64,000 bases of DNA, from positions 62,001 through 126,000 of the forward strand of contig NZ_JAHZST010000017.1 in NCBI RefSeq assembly GCF_019457885.1, written 5' to 3'. A program made the position numbers and the translations under genes. Positions 17,225-26,055 of this stretch are shown piece after piece. Under the pieces are notes generated by a model. It ran no database searches, was not told the DNA's origin, and was given only the letters and a program-made list of their open reading frames with translations. The stretch comes from Shewanella nanhaiensis (GTDB lineage: Bacteria; Pseudomonadota; Gammaproteobacteria; Enterobacterales; Shewanellaceae). Position 1 is the first letter of the stretch; each line of letters begins with the position of its first letter.

Positions 17225-17248
17225 GACCCTAATACCATTATTAGAGTC
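17225..17248 (-). repeat. Hairpin between trhP and yfhL
   Basis: GACCCTAATA (17225-17234) and TATTAGAGTC (17239-17248) pair at 9 of 10 positions around CCAT. No T-run follows on the minus strand. It may tune expression of yfhL relative to trhP or simply be a repeat fragment, since it contains the AATACCATTA core resembling the MITE ends. Confidence 0.4.
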
Positions 17249-17272
17249 ACAGGAGGCTTCTACCGTTTTCGC

Positions 17273-18637
17273 TTATACTTGAGCGTGGGGATTACGGGTA
17301 TCTTGACCTTGAGGCAGATTACGCAATAAAACGGCTTTATCTGTTTCAACGCCCTCAGGTAGAGCCAAGAACACGAAATGACCTGAACCTAATCCAGCTT
17401 CAACTGATTCACCTTTACGGTTAAACAGCTCCTCGACTTTGATGGTTAGATTGCCTTGTGGGGTCATCACCTCAACGTTGTCACCGACACTGAATTTATT
17501 TTTTACATCGATCTCAGCCATGCCTACGGTGTTACGTTTACCTGTAAACTCACCCACAAACTGCTGGGTATCACTGATAGAGTAGCCATAATCATAGTTC
17601 TGATACTCATCATGTACATGACGACGTAGGAAGCCTTCGGTATAGCCTCTGTGAGCTAAGCCTTCAAGGTTATGCATCAAGGTACGGTCAAAATCTTTAC
17701 CTGAAACGGCATCTTCGATTGCCTGACGATAAAGCTGTGCGGTACGAGCGACATAATAGAATGACTTAGTACGCCCTTCGATTTTCAGTGAGTCTATGCC
17801 CATTTTACTTAAGCGCTCGACATGCTGAATGGCACGAAGATCTTTGGAGTTCATGATGTAAGTACCATGCTCATCTTCAAAGGCTGGCATATATTCGCCA
17901 GGGCGACCCGCTTCTTGAAGTAACACGATATCGCTGCTTGGTTGACCCGCACCTAAGGTTGGTGTTTGGATCTGAACATCTGGCTGTACCGCTATGATGT
18001 CGCCAGAATCGGTTTCAGTTGCTTCATGGGCATCATATTTCCAGCGACAAGCATTAGTGCAGGTGCCTTGGTTAGGATCTCGCTTGTTGATATAGCCAGA
18101 AAGTAGACAGCGACCAGAGTAAGCCATGCAAAGCGCGCCATGTACGAACACTTCCAGTTCAATATCTGGGCAGCGCTGACGGATCTCCTCAATCTCATCG
18201 AGAGAGAGTTCACGTGATAGGATTACGCGCTTAATCCCCTGTTGTTGCCAAAACTTCACCGACGCCCAGTTGATCGCATTGGCTTGGACTGATAGGTGGA
18301 TCACTTGATCGGGAAACGCCTCTCTAGCCATCATAATAAGGCCTGGGTCTGACATGATTATCGCATCTGGATTCATGTCGACGACAGGTGCCATATCTTT
18401 AATGTATGTCTTAAGCTTGGTGTTGTGCGGTGCGATGTTACTCACCACGTACAATTTCTTGCCAAGATCATGGGCTTCTTGGATACCTGTGGCTAGGTTT
18501 TCCATCTTAAAGTCATTATTTCTTACCCTAAGGCTGTATCTAGGTTGGCCTGCATAAACTGCATCAGCACCATAGGCAAAGGCATAACGCATATTTTTCA
18601 GTGTCCCTGCAGGAGACAACAGCTCAGGTTTAAACAT
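17273..18637 (-). CDS. trhP: tRNA 5-hydroxyuridine synthase TrhP (YegQ), U32 peptidase family
   Basis: Cytoplasmic enzyme that hydroxylates U34 of several tRNAs as the first step to (m)cmo5U. The 454-residue length equals the YegQ family. Conserved stretches are LLSPAGTLKNMRYAFAYGAD (residues 5-24), HGALCMAYSGRCLLSGYIN with two family cysteines, GTCTNACRWKYD and SLKIEGRTKSFYYVA, followed by the C-terminal small beta domain (about 370-450). It is distinct from UbiU and UbiV, which are shorter and lack that C-terminal domain. The ATG has GAGAGT upstream. It is followed by yfhL in the same direction. Confidence 0.92.
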   Translation of the reverse strand: MFKPELLSPAGTLKNMRYAFAYGADAVYAGQPRYSLRVRNNDFKMENLATGIQEAHDLGKKLYVVSNIAPHNTKLKTYIKDMAPVVDMNPDAIIMSDPGLIMMAREAFPDQVIHLSVQANAINWASVKFWQQQGIKRVILSRELSLDEIEEIRQRCPDIELEVFVHGALCMAYSGRCLLSGYINKRDPNQGTCTNACRWKYDAHEATETDSGDIIAVQPDVQIQTPTLGAGQPSSDIVLLQEAGRPGEYMPAFEDEHGTYIMNSKDLRAIQHVERLSKMGIDSLKIEGRTKSFYYVARTAQLYRQAIEDAVSGKDFDRTLMHNLEGLAHRGYTEGFLRRHVHDEYQNYDYGYSISDTQQFVGEFTGKRNTVGMAEIDVKNKFSVGDNVEVMTPQGNLTIKVEELFNRKGESVEAGLGSGHFVFLALPEGVETDKAVLLRNLPQGQDTRNPHAQV

Positions 18638-18946
18638 AATTACTCTCAGTTAGCGAATATTTGGGTGATAAGCGGGCGGGCATTTTACTTAATGTTTGTG
18701 TGGTTATCAAATTTTGCCCAAGAAACTTCCACACCCCTTATTATATCAAGTTTTTACTCAGAGAAGGGGGATGAAAATTTTAATGAAAAAATGATTTTTA
18801 CTCCCTAAAAATCCTAAAGTTAGCTAGAATCTAAACAAGCCGTTAACTTAAATCGTGCTTATTATATTATGGCTTAACAAGTCTGCGGGTTTGGTCGCCT
18901 TCTTTTTTATAGAAAAATTATTTGAGATTCAAAATGGGGATAAAAA
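18638..18946. other. Divergent intergenic region trhP / HDOD gene
   Basis: About 310 AT-rich bases with the promoters of both genes. I saw no repeat, RNA element or convincing small gene. Confidence 0.4.
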
Positions 18947-19789
18947 ATGTCAACTGAACATCAATTGTTGGTCGGCCTTTTAAAAAAGTTGAAAGCAGAT
19001 GCACTAGTGTTACCGACGCTTCCTGAGGTTGCGATGAGGGTTCAGGAGGTGGTTTCCAGGCCGGATTCAAGTCCAAAGCAGGTTGCTGAGATTATCGGAC
19101 AAGACGCTGCGATATCGGCGCGTATGATTAAGGTGGCTAACAGTGCACTTTATAGCAGGGGCATTAAAGCTGAAAATGTAAACTGTGCGGTTACACGGAT
19201 AGGCTTGACTCAGATTAAATCCATCGCAACTTCTGCAGCGATGGAGCAGCTCTTTATCTCAACCAATGAGATGGTCTGGGAGGTGATGGATGAGGTGTGG
19301 GGAAGCTCAATCGATGTGACCTCTGCGGCTTGCTCTATGCTGCAAATCTATAATAAAACCCATAAGGGATGTGGACTCAGTTTTGATACGCTAACTTTAG
19401 CCTGTTTAGTGCATAACATAGGTGCGCTGCCAGTGCTTAAAGAGGCTGAAGCCCATCCTGATATGTTTACTAGCATAGATCAGCTCAGAGCGTTAGTGAG
19501 AAAGATGCAGGGGCCAATAGGTCGCGCCGTATTGAAGAGTTGGGAGTTCGCACCAGAAGTGACTGAGGTGGTAGAGAGATGGTCAGATCTATCTTATCTG
19601 CCTGATAATGTAGGTTATCTTGATTTTGTTAGGGCCGCAGCTTTTTACACTGGAGAGTTAAGGGCTGGTATTGAGCTTGAAGAGCGGTTAGATCTGTATG
19701 CTAAACGTGGCTTGCCGGTTTCGGCTGAAGAGTTAGCCAGTGATGAGTTCTTGGAAAAATACCACTCTATAAAATCGAGCTATGAATAG
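18947..19789 (+). CDS. HDOD-domain signalling protein
   Basis: A 280-residue cytoplasmic protein with one HDOD domain (about residues 18-215), recognised by LPTLPEVAMRVQEVVSRPDS, QVAEIIGQDAAISARMIKVANSA (conserved D and PxL region) and AVTRIGLTQIKSIATSAAMEQ. HDOD proteins resemble HD phosphohydrolases but lack the metal-binding HD pair and are regarded as signalling adaptors, often beside c-di-GMP proteins. The ATG follows GGGGAT. A GGDEF/EAL protein starts 57 bases downstream in the same direction, so the two may work together. Confidence 0.88.
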   Translation: MSTEHQLLVGLLKKLKADALVLPTLPEVAMRVQEVVSRPDSSPKQVAEIIGQDAAISARMIKVANSALYSRGIKAENVNCAVTRIGLTQIKSIATSAAMEQLFISTNEMVWEVMDEVWGSSIDVTSAACSMLQIYNKTHKGCGLSFDTLTLACLVHNIGALPVLKEAEAHPDMFTSIDQLRALVRKMQGPIGRAVLKSWEFAPEVTEVVERWSDLSYLPDNVGYLDFVRAAAFYTGELRAGIELEERLDLYAKRGLPVSAEELASDEFLEKYHSIKSSYE

Positions 19790-19846
19790 TTGTTGTCTTG
19801 GTCAATATTGGGGTAAGCTGAACTTTAGCATCGTTCCTTTTAAAGG

Positions 19847-21376
19847 GTGTGCATTACTTACGTGGACATTGGCTGGTATTTAGTTCTTTTACTGATTATC
19901 TGTATCGCTGGTATCATCTTTTGGTGCCGGCATAGAAGGGATGAAACCAAATTTATTCATGCTCTGCTGCAACAAATAGAGCTACTTAAGAGTAAAGAGG
20001 GGGCACTAAATTTAGGCGATATCCCCTCTGAACAACTCACTCAACTCGATGTTCCCAAAAGATACCTTTCCCTCTATCGTGCATGGCGTCAATTTATTAA
20101 TGGCTTGCCGGTCCCTAATGATAAAGACAAGCTGACAGGGCTTGCTAACCGCTTAGGACTAAAGTCCCGTTTTCTCACCTTGATGCCTATTACTCAGGGC
20201 ACCTTAGTACTTATCGATATCTATCAGTTTAGATTTGTTAACGATCTCTTCGGTTTCTCTGTTGGCGATAAGTTGCTGCAGATCTTATCTGAACGCTTAC
20301 AGGGAGAGGGAAATAATGCCTCATTTCTTGCTCGTATGAATGAAGATGAGTTTCTTCTCTATTTTGAACAAGCACAAGACGAAGCAAGGCTGTTAGCTAT
20401 CCGTGAGAAGCTGCAGATGCCGTTTAATATTCAGGATATCCCGATCACAGTCCAGATCCAGATGGGCTATCTAGATCTTGCTCAGCATCATACCTATGTG
20501 AGCCAACTATTGAGGCGGCTTGATCTCGCATTGATTAAAGCTAAAGAGGATAAACATCTTTTTGCCAGCTATTCAGAGGGAGACGATCTTAGCCAACAAC
20601 GTCAACTCGGGATCATAAATCGACTTCCTAAGGCATTAGCCAGAGGAGAGTTGTATATGGTGTATCAACCAAAGCTAGATGTGTTAAGTGGCGGATTTAG
20701 CCAGGTTGAGGCCTTAATACGTTGGGAGCATGAGGATTTAGGTATGATCTCTCCTGCTGAGTTTATCCCCCTTGCTGAGTACGCTGGGATGATTGGGTTA
20801 GTCAGTGAATGGGCGCTGGATCAAGTGATCTCCCAGCAACATAAGTGGCAGCAATCGGGACTGTCACTACAGGTTGCGGTAAATCTCTCCTCAAAAGATA
20901 TTATTAGCGGCACCTTATGTGACGATATTCAGACCAAATTCGATAAGTATGGTTTAGAGACCAAATTGCTCTCCATTGAGATAACGGAAAGTAAGCTGAT
21001 GGACGATATGGAGATGGCAGTTAAAACCATTGAAAAGTTGAAAGCGATTGGTGTCGATGTCGCCATTGATGATTTTGGTACGGGTCACTCCTCCCTTGCT
21101 TATCTTAAGTACTTTCCTGTTGATGAAGTGAAGATAGATAAGGCATTTATCGATGAGCTGATGAGTGATAAACATGCTAAACACATAATGAAATCGAGCA
21201 TAGAGCTAGCCAAAGGGCTTGATTTTAAGGTTACAGTTGAAGGGGTCGAGACAGAAGAGGTGAAGTCATTGCTGGTGGAGATGGGGGTGGATAAGATCCA
21301 GGGGGATCTATTTGCAAAACCGATGAGCGCGTTAGAGCTCGAAGTGAACTGGCAACAATTGCAATTAAGGAAGTAA
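19847..21376 (+). CDS. Membrane-anchored GGDEF/EAL protein, probable c-di-GMP phosphodiesterase
   Basis: About 509 residues. One N-terminal membrane helix (about 9-27), a short linker, a degenerate GGDEF domain (about 95-235, with DKLTGLANR but NEDEF in place of GGDEF) and an EAL domain (about 255-500). The EAL domain keeps the catalytic residues EALIRWEH, the Asn of VNLSSKD, ITESKLMDD, IDDFGTGHSS and VEGVET. The EAL half should hydrolyse c-di-GMP while the GGDEF half is probably regulatory. The first possible start is GTG at 19847, which overlaps AAAGGG; a second GTG at 19862 lies after that sequence, so the start is uncertain by five codons. Confidence 0.88.
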   Translation: MCITYVDIGWYLVLLLIICIAGIIFWCRHRRDETKFIHALLQQIELLKSKEGALNLGDIPSEQLTQLDVPKRYLSLYRAWRQFINGLPVPNDKDKLTGLANRLGLKSRFLTLMPITQGTLVLIDIYQFRFVNDLFGFSVGDKLLQILSERLQGEGNNASFLARMNEDEFLLYFEQAQDEARLLAIREKLQMPFNIQDIPITVQIQMGYLDLAQHHTYVSQLLRRLDLALIKAKEDKHLFASYSEGDDLSQQRQLGIINRLPKALARGELYMVYQPKLDVLSGGFSQVEALIRWEHEDLGMISPAEFIPLAEYAGMIGLVSEWALDQVISQQHKWQQSGLSLQVAVNLSSKDIISGTLCDDIQTKFDKYGLETKLLSIEITESKLMDDMEMAVKTIEKLKAIGVDVAIDDFGTGHSSLAYLKYFPVDEVKIDKAFIDELMSDKHAKHIMKSSIELAKGLDFKVTVEGVETEEVKSLLVEMGVDKIQGDLFAKPMSALELEVNWQQLQLRK

Positions 21377-21395
21377 CCTCTTGTCACTAAGATTA

Positions 21396-21412
21396 GGGGA
21401 GAGAAGCTCCCC
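21396..21412. terminator. Small inverted repeat between convergent genes
   Basis: GGGGAG (21396-21401) and CTCCCC (21407-21412) form a 6-bp GC stem between the convergent EAL and thioesterase genes. It has no T-run, so terminator function is uncertain. Confidence 0.35.
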
Positions 21413-21421
21413 AAATCGGGC

Positions 21422-21862
21422 TTAGGAGGTTGAGTCAAAAGACTGCTTAAGCAAGGCAAGTAGCTCAGGTGTCATCGGTGCCAATTGGCGCGCCTTGTTC
21501 ATGCATACCATCTCAATATTGGCTGTCACAGCGGGTTTGCTGGCATTAGGGCGCCATATCTCCTGTTTCCAAATGGTTCTGTACTTGCTCTCAAAACAGA
21601 ACTGAGTTTTTACCTCTATAATATCTGCAAATTCAACGCCGTCATGACACAACATATCGCTGCGATAAACCGCAAAGCCTAACCCTTGCTCCTGCCAAAG
21701 AGAGGCGAGAGTGTCTGCACCGATAACATGCTCTCTTGCCCGTTCAAAATACTTGAGAAAGTTGGGGTGGTATACAACGCCGGAGAAGTCGGTGTCTTCA
21801 TAATAGATCTGGATCGGAAAGTGGAAGGTTTGGCTGTAATTCAGTGCTTTCTTATTCTGCAT
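21422..21862 (-). CDS. YbgC-family acyl-CoA thioesterase (hotdog fold)
   Basis: A 146-residue cytoplasmic thioesterase of the 4-hydroxybenzoyl-CoA thioesterase/YbgC family. The signature YYEDTDFSGVVYHPNFLKYF (residues 19-38) carries the catalytic Asp in DFSGVVYH, and the following FERAREHVIG completes the motif. It probably cleaves short- or medium-chain acyl-CoA. The true ybgC usually sits with tolQRAB-pal, which is absent here, so this may be a paralogue. It converges with the upstream EAL gene. Confidence 0.85.
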   Translation of the reverse strand: MQNKKALNYSQTFHFPIQIYYEDTDFSGVVYHPNFLKYFERAREHVIGADTLASLWQEQGLGFAVYRSDMLCHDGVEFADIIEVKTQFCFESKYRTIWKQEIWRPNASKPAVTANIEMVCMNKARQLAPMTPELLALLKQSFDSTS

Positions 21863-21945
21863 GGTGCCACGGGATCTGGAAAAATTGGCGCTAGTCTAAC
21901 ATAACCTTTCTAGTCAGAGGTTATACCTCTATATCGACCTTAGGT

Positions 21946-22698
21946 TTAATTTCTTGCAAGTGAACCAGCCGATGCCATTATCTCTTGATAACTGCCGTCA
22001 TCCTTTAGCCTTGTTAGTCCTCTATCTAATAGCTCGGCTAACTTAGATGCATGGGGGTTGAGTTTTGAAAATGCCAGATAGACTTGACCTGTATGATTGG
22101 TAAATATCTGCTCTATCTCTTGTGAGACGCCCATCTGGGTAATATATTGCTTGGCAACCAAGTCGTACATAATGGCGACATCGATTCTATCGAGTAGTAG
22201 TAGGTTGATGAGTTGATTATGGTTGGAAAGGGTGATTAGTTTGATATTGGGAAGTTGCTTTAGCTCGTCTCCATACTCATAGCCACGAATGATCCCGACT
22301 TTTGTATTGGATGGCAGTTGCCATTTATCTTTCGCTTTAACCGGTGTCGATACCTTGTGGTAGAAAGAGGCCGTGGCTGAGAACAGGGGTTGTTTTCCAA
22401 AGATAAACTCTGATTCAGTGCTCTGCTCTTTGACTAAGTTAAATACCCCATCGACTAAGCCCTCTTTCGCCATCACAACCGCCCTTGAATAGGGAACCAC
22501 GATACTATCAACTTTAATCCCGACAGTAGAGAATGCCTGGTTAATAAGCGAGTGAGACACGCCTGTACCTGACGCCTTAGCAAAAGGAGCCCAATTATCT
22601 TCAGCGGCGAGTTTTACTGTTTTTAAGCTTTCATTTGCTGTGGAAAAACAACAAACTAAGGAGGTAATGAGTAAGAGTGTCAATCTAGTGTGAAGCAT
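21946..22698 (-). CDS. Periplasmic solute-binding protein (SBP_bac_3 type), solitary
   Basis: A 250-residue exported protein. Signal peptide at residues 1-21 (hydrophobic core LTLLLITSLVCCF), then the type-3 extracellular solute-binding fold: LAAEDNWAPFA, VVPYSRAVVMAKEGLVDGVF and KVGIIRGYEYGDEL. Such proteins usually serve amino-acid ABC importers or the periplasmic part of sensors, but no permease, ATPase or kinase is adjacent. A PAS-GGDEF-EAL sensor gene starts 247 bases away and diverges. The ribosome site AAAGGGA is good. Confidence 0.82.
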   Translation of the reverse strand: MLHTRLTLLLITSLVCCFSTANESLKTVKLAAEDNWAPFAKASGTGVSHSLINQAFSTVGIKVDSIVVPYSRAVVMAKEGLVDGVFNLVKEQSTESEFIFGKQPLFSATASFYHKVSTPVKAKDKWQLPSNTKVGIIRGYEYGDELKQLPNIKLITLSNHNQLINLLLLDRIDVAIMYDLVAKQYITQMGVSQEIEQIFTNHTGQVYLAFSKLNPHASKLAELLDRGLTRLKDDGSYQEIMASAGSLARN

Positions 22699-22945
22699 TT
22701 AAATCCCTTTAAGTGAAGTGAGCATCCTATGACTCAAGCCACAATGATAAATGAGTTTTAAACAAAAGCTGACTATTATTTGCATATTTCACTCATATTT
22801 ACAGTTTTTCCTGTTTTCTCTTCGCCTTCCTGTTTTTTACTTTTGAGCTGAGGCTGATAGCTTCTCATCTGAAAATTGTACAGTAACATCTCTGCTAAAC
22901 TAAAGACTTGATACTTCATATTTACTATTGAGAACAGTTAGGCTT

Positions 22946-25900
22946 ATGGAGCCAAATGTGATCTTTACTTTAGTGCAAAATACTGCGCTCTTGTTAGCCA
23001 TGGTATTTATCTATGATGCGGTACCCAGAAAGCAGCGAGATGAGTACCTTTTTCTCTGGCAGCTCACTGTAGGAGCCATCATAGGCGGCATAACCATGAC
23101 CAGCATGATGACATCATGGGAGTATTCCCAAGGTCAGTATTTCGATGCTCGCTCAGTCATACTCGGGATCTCTGGCGTTTTTTTTGGCGGATTACCTACG
23201 CTTATTGCTGTGAGCTCTGCTTCTATTTTTAGACTTTATGAAGGGGGAGTTGGGTTTTGGTCTGAGATTAATATGATGGTTTCGGCTGGATTATTGGGCT
23301 GCTTGTGGCGTTATTACTGCCATAGAGCTGTTGTTGATATCTCTAATATTCAGTTCTACTCCTTTGGCATGATTCTGCAATTTATCTCTTTGCTATGGTT
23401 ATTTATTTTGCCCTTAGAGATGGCTTTGAATACGTTAAATAATGTTGCCTTGCCGATCTTAATTATCTACCCAATTGCTTTTTTACTGATTAGTTCACTA
23501 CTTGCTAGGCGACTTGAAATAGAGCGAGATGCCTATATTCAGCTTCAGGATGACCTCATTTTTCGTTCTCAATTCAACATTGGCAATATCGGTATTGCAA
23601 TTTCATCGGTGGATCAACACTGGATCAAAGTTAATCCACGGGTGTGCCAGATGCTTAAATACAGTGAAAAAGAGCTATTGGCAATGAAGTGGAGTGATAT
23701 GACCTATTTTGAGGATCTTCAAACTGGGTTAAATCAGTTCGATAGAATGCTCAAGGGGGAGATCGATGAGTATGAGATGGATAAACGGTTTGTGGCTAAA
23801 GATAACTCAATTGTTTACACCCATTTAACTGTTGCTTGTCAAAGAGAGAATAATAAGGTTCGGCTCGTTATCTCAGGTTTGTTGGATATTACTTCCCAGA
23901 AGCTCGCTGAATCAGCCATGCGTGCTAGCCAAGAGCAGTTAGCTTTAGTCTTGGATAGTAGCGAACTAGGTTTATGGGATTGGGATATCAAATCTAACAA
24001 AGTCGATCGTAATACCCGCTGTGCGAGTCTACTTGGCTGCAGTGTCGAAGAGTTAAACCGAGATGAAAGGGTATGGATCAATGCCATTCATCGCTCCGAT
24101 AGAGTCGATGTATTGCACTCTATTGATGCTCACCTTAAGGGAGATACCTCACACCACAGTATCGAATACCGCTTACATACTTTCTCAGGGGAGACCATCT
24201 GGATCCAAGACAGTGGCAAAGTGGTCAGTAGAGATGAGCAAGGCTCTCCTATTCGTATGTGTGGTACCCATATGGATATCACGGCACGAAAAAGGGGGGA
24301 GGAGTCTCTTAATCTGGCGGCTTCTGTGTATAACAACTCCAGTGAGGCGATGAGTGTTCAGGACAAAGAGGGGAATATCATCACCATAAACTCGGCGTTT
24401 ACTGAGATAACTGGTTATAGGGAAGATGAGATAATTAATCAGCACATCAGCATCTTGCAGTGTGATAGCTCGAGTAAGAAAACCTTTGTGCAGATGAGGA
24501 GCACTATTGAAGAAACCGGGCGGTGGAATGGAGAGATCTGGCTTAAACACAAAACGGGCTCTGAGCACATTGTTAGATTAACCATCAATAGCATATTGGA
24601 TAATCGAGGCGAGGTTTATCGGCGAGTGGCGCTCTTCAGTGATATAACGGAGAAGAAGCAAGCTGAGCACATTATCTGGAAGCAAGCCAACTATGACCCT
24701 TTAACTAGCTTGCCTAACCGGCGGATGCTACTGGAATATCTAGGCACTGAGCTACTTAAGTCCGACCGTAGCAAGCAGCATTTTGCTCTGATGTTTTTAG
24801 ACTTGGATTTTTTCAAGGAGGTTAACGACGCTTTGGGTCACGATATCGGTGATCAGTTGCTGGTTGAAACGGCAAAACGCTTGAAGGGCTGTATTCGTGA
24901 GTCCGATGTGGTGGCACGATTAGGGGGAGATGAGTTTACAGTGGTGCTCTCTTCGATTGCGGATCATAAAGGGGTTGAGAGAGTCGCTGAAAAAATCCTA
25001 GCCAGACTCTCGGAGCCTTTTAGTCTCGGAAGTGAAACCGCCTATATTAGTGCCAGCATCGGGATCACTCTCTATCCAGATGATGCTCAAACGATAGACA
25101 GTTTACTTAAGCATGCGGATCAAGCTATGTATGCAGCAAAAGGCTTGGGGAGAAATCGCTACCACTACTTTACTCCCTCAATGCAGGAGTATGCAAAATA
25201 CCGAATGTTACTGATTAGAGATCTTCGCAAAGCGATAAGTAAGCAGGAGTTTGAGGTTTATTTTCAGCCCATTATCGATATGAACACAATGAAAGTGTTA
25301 AAAGCTGAGGCGCTTATTCGTTGGCACCACCCTGAAAGGGGAATAATACCTCCCAGTGAGTTTATCCCAGTAGCGGAGGAGACGGGATTGATCATCGATA
25401 TTGGAAATTGGGTATTTGAGGAGGCTGCTAAACAAAGTGCTTATTGGCGTGAGCAGTATGGGGTTGAGATACAGATAAGTATTAATAAATCACCTGTTCA
25501 GTTTCGCGATGAAAGAGGCAGTTTTGAGAGCTGGATTAAGCAGCTTAAGGAGCTCAAGCTTGACAGCCATGGGATCTGTATCGAGATAACTGAAGGCTTA
25601 CTACTCGATGTCGACAGTGGGGTATCAGAGAAACTGTTAGCATATCGGGATGCGGGAATTCAGGTTTCATTGGATGATTTTGGCACAGGCTACTCCTCTC
25701 TCTCCTACTTGAAAAAGTTTGATATCGATTACCTAAAGATAGATCAATCTTTTACTCAAAATTTGGCATCTGACTCAGACGATCAAGCCTTGTGTGAAGC
25801 GATTATTGTTATGGCACATAAACTGGGAATGAAGGTGGTAGCCGAAGGCGTTGAGACTCAGTTTCAGTTAGCCACGTTAGTGGAAGCGGGTTGCGATTAT

Positions 25901-25996
25901 GGCCAAGGTTACCTCTTCTCTAAGCCAATTCCTGCTAAGGCGTTTGAGGAGAAATATATTCTTGGTCTATCTGAGTTAGCCAAGGTATCGTCATAG
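22946..25996 (+). CDS. 5TM-Lyt/PAS/GGDEF/EAL sensor for c-di-GMP turnover
   Basis: A 1016-residue inner-membrane protein. Order: LytS-type multi-membrane sensor (about 5-195; TVGAIIGGITMTSMM, GVFFGGLPTLIAV), three PAS domains with PAC motifs (about 205-320, 330-450 and 455-575; SELGLWDWDIKS marks the second), GGDEF (about 590-745) with DPLTSLPNRR and an intact GGDEF near residue 661 preceded by the inhibitory motif RESD, then EAL (about 765-1005) with EALIRWHH, DDFGTGYSS and AEGVET. Both catalytic domains look intact, so it could make and degrade c-di-GMP. A TTG start at 22928 is possible, but the ATG at 22946 is more natural. Confidence 0.9.
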   Translation: MEPNVIFTLVQNTALLLAMVFIYDAVPRKQRDEYLFLWQLTVGAIIGGITMTSMMTSWEYSQGQYFDARSVILGISGVFFGGLPTLIAVSSASIFRLYEGGVGFWSEINMMVSAGLLGCLWRYYCHRAVVDISNIQFYSFGMILQFISLLWLFILPLEMALNTLNNVALPILIIYPIAFLLISSLLARRLEIERDAYIQLQDDLIFRSQFNIGNIGIAISSVDQHWIKVNPRVCQMLKYSEKELLAMKWSDMTYFEDLQTGLNQFDRMLKGEIDEYEMDKRFVAKDNSIVYTHLTVACQRENNKVRLVISGLLDITSQKLAESAMRASQEQLALVLDSSELGLWDWDIKSNKVDRNTRCASLLGCSVEELNRDERVWINAIHRSDRVDVLHSIDAHLKGDTSHHSIEYRLHTFSGETIWIQDSGKVVSRDEQGSPIRMCGTHMDITARKRGEESLNLAASVYNNSSEAMSVQDKEGNIITINSAFTEITGYREDEIINQHISILQCDSSSKKTFVQMRSTIEETGRWNGEIWLKHKTGSEHIVRLTINSILDNRGEVYRRVALFSDITEKKQAEHIIWKQANYDPLTSLPNRRMLLEYLGTELLKSDRSKQHFALMFLDLDFFKEVNDALGHDIGDQLLVETAKRLKGCIRESDVVARLGGDEFTVVLSSIADHKGVERVAEKILARLSEPFSLGSETAYISASIGITLYPDDAQTIDSLLKHADQAMYAAKGLGRNRYHYFTPSMQEYAKYRMLLIRDLRKAISKQEFEVYFQPIIDMNTMKVLKAEALIRWHHPERGIIPPSEFIPVAEETGLIIDIGNWVFEEAAKQSAYWREQYGVEIQISINKSPVQFRDERGSFESWIKQLKELKLDSHGICIEITEGLLLDVDSGVSEKLLAYRDAGIQVSLDDFGTGYSSLSYLKKFDIDYLKIDQSFTQNLASDSDDQALCEAIIVMAHKLGMKVVAEGVETQFQLATLVEAGCDYGQGYLFSKPIPAKAFEEKYILGLSELAKVSS

Positions 25997-26055
25997 CCAG
26001 TAAGTACAATTTTTGATAGACTCCGCCCTCATTTATTTTCCCGGACACGCTTCCC

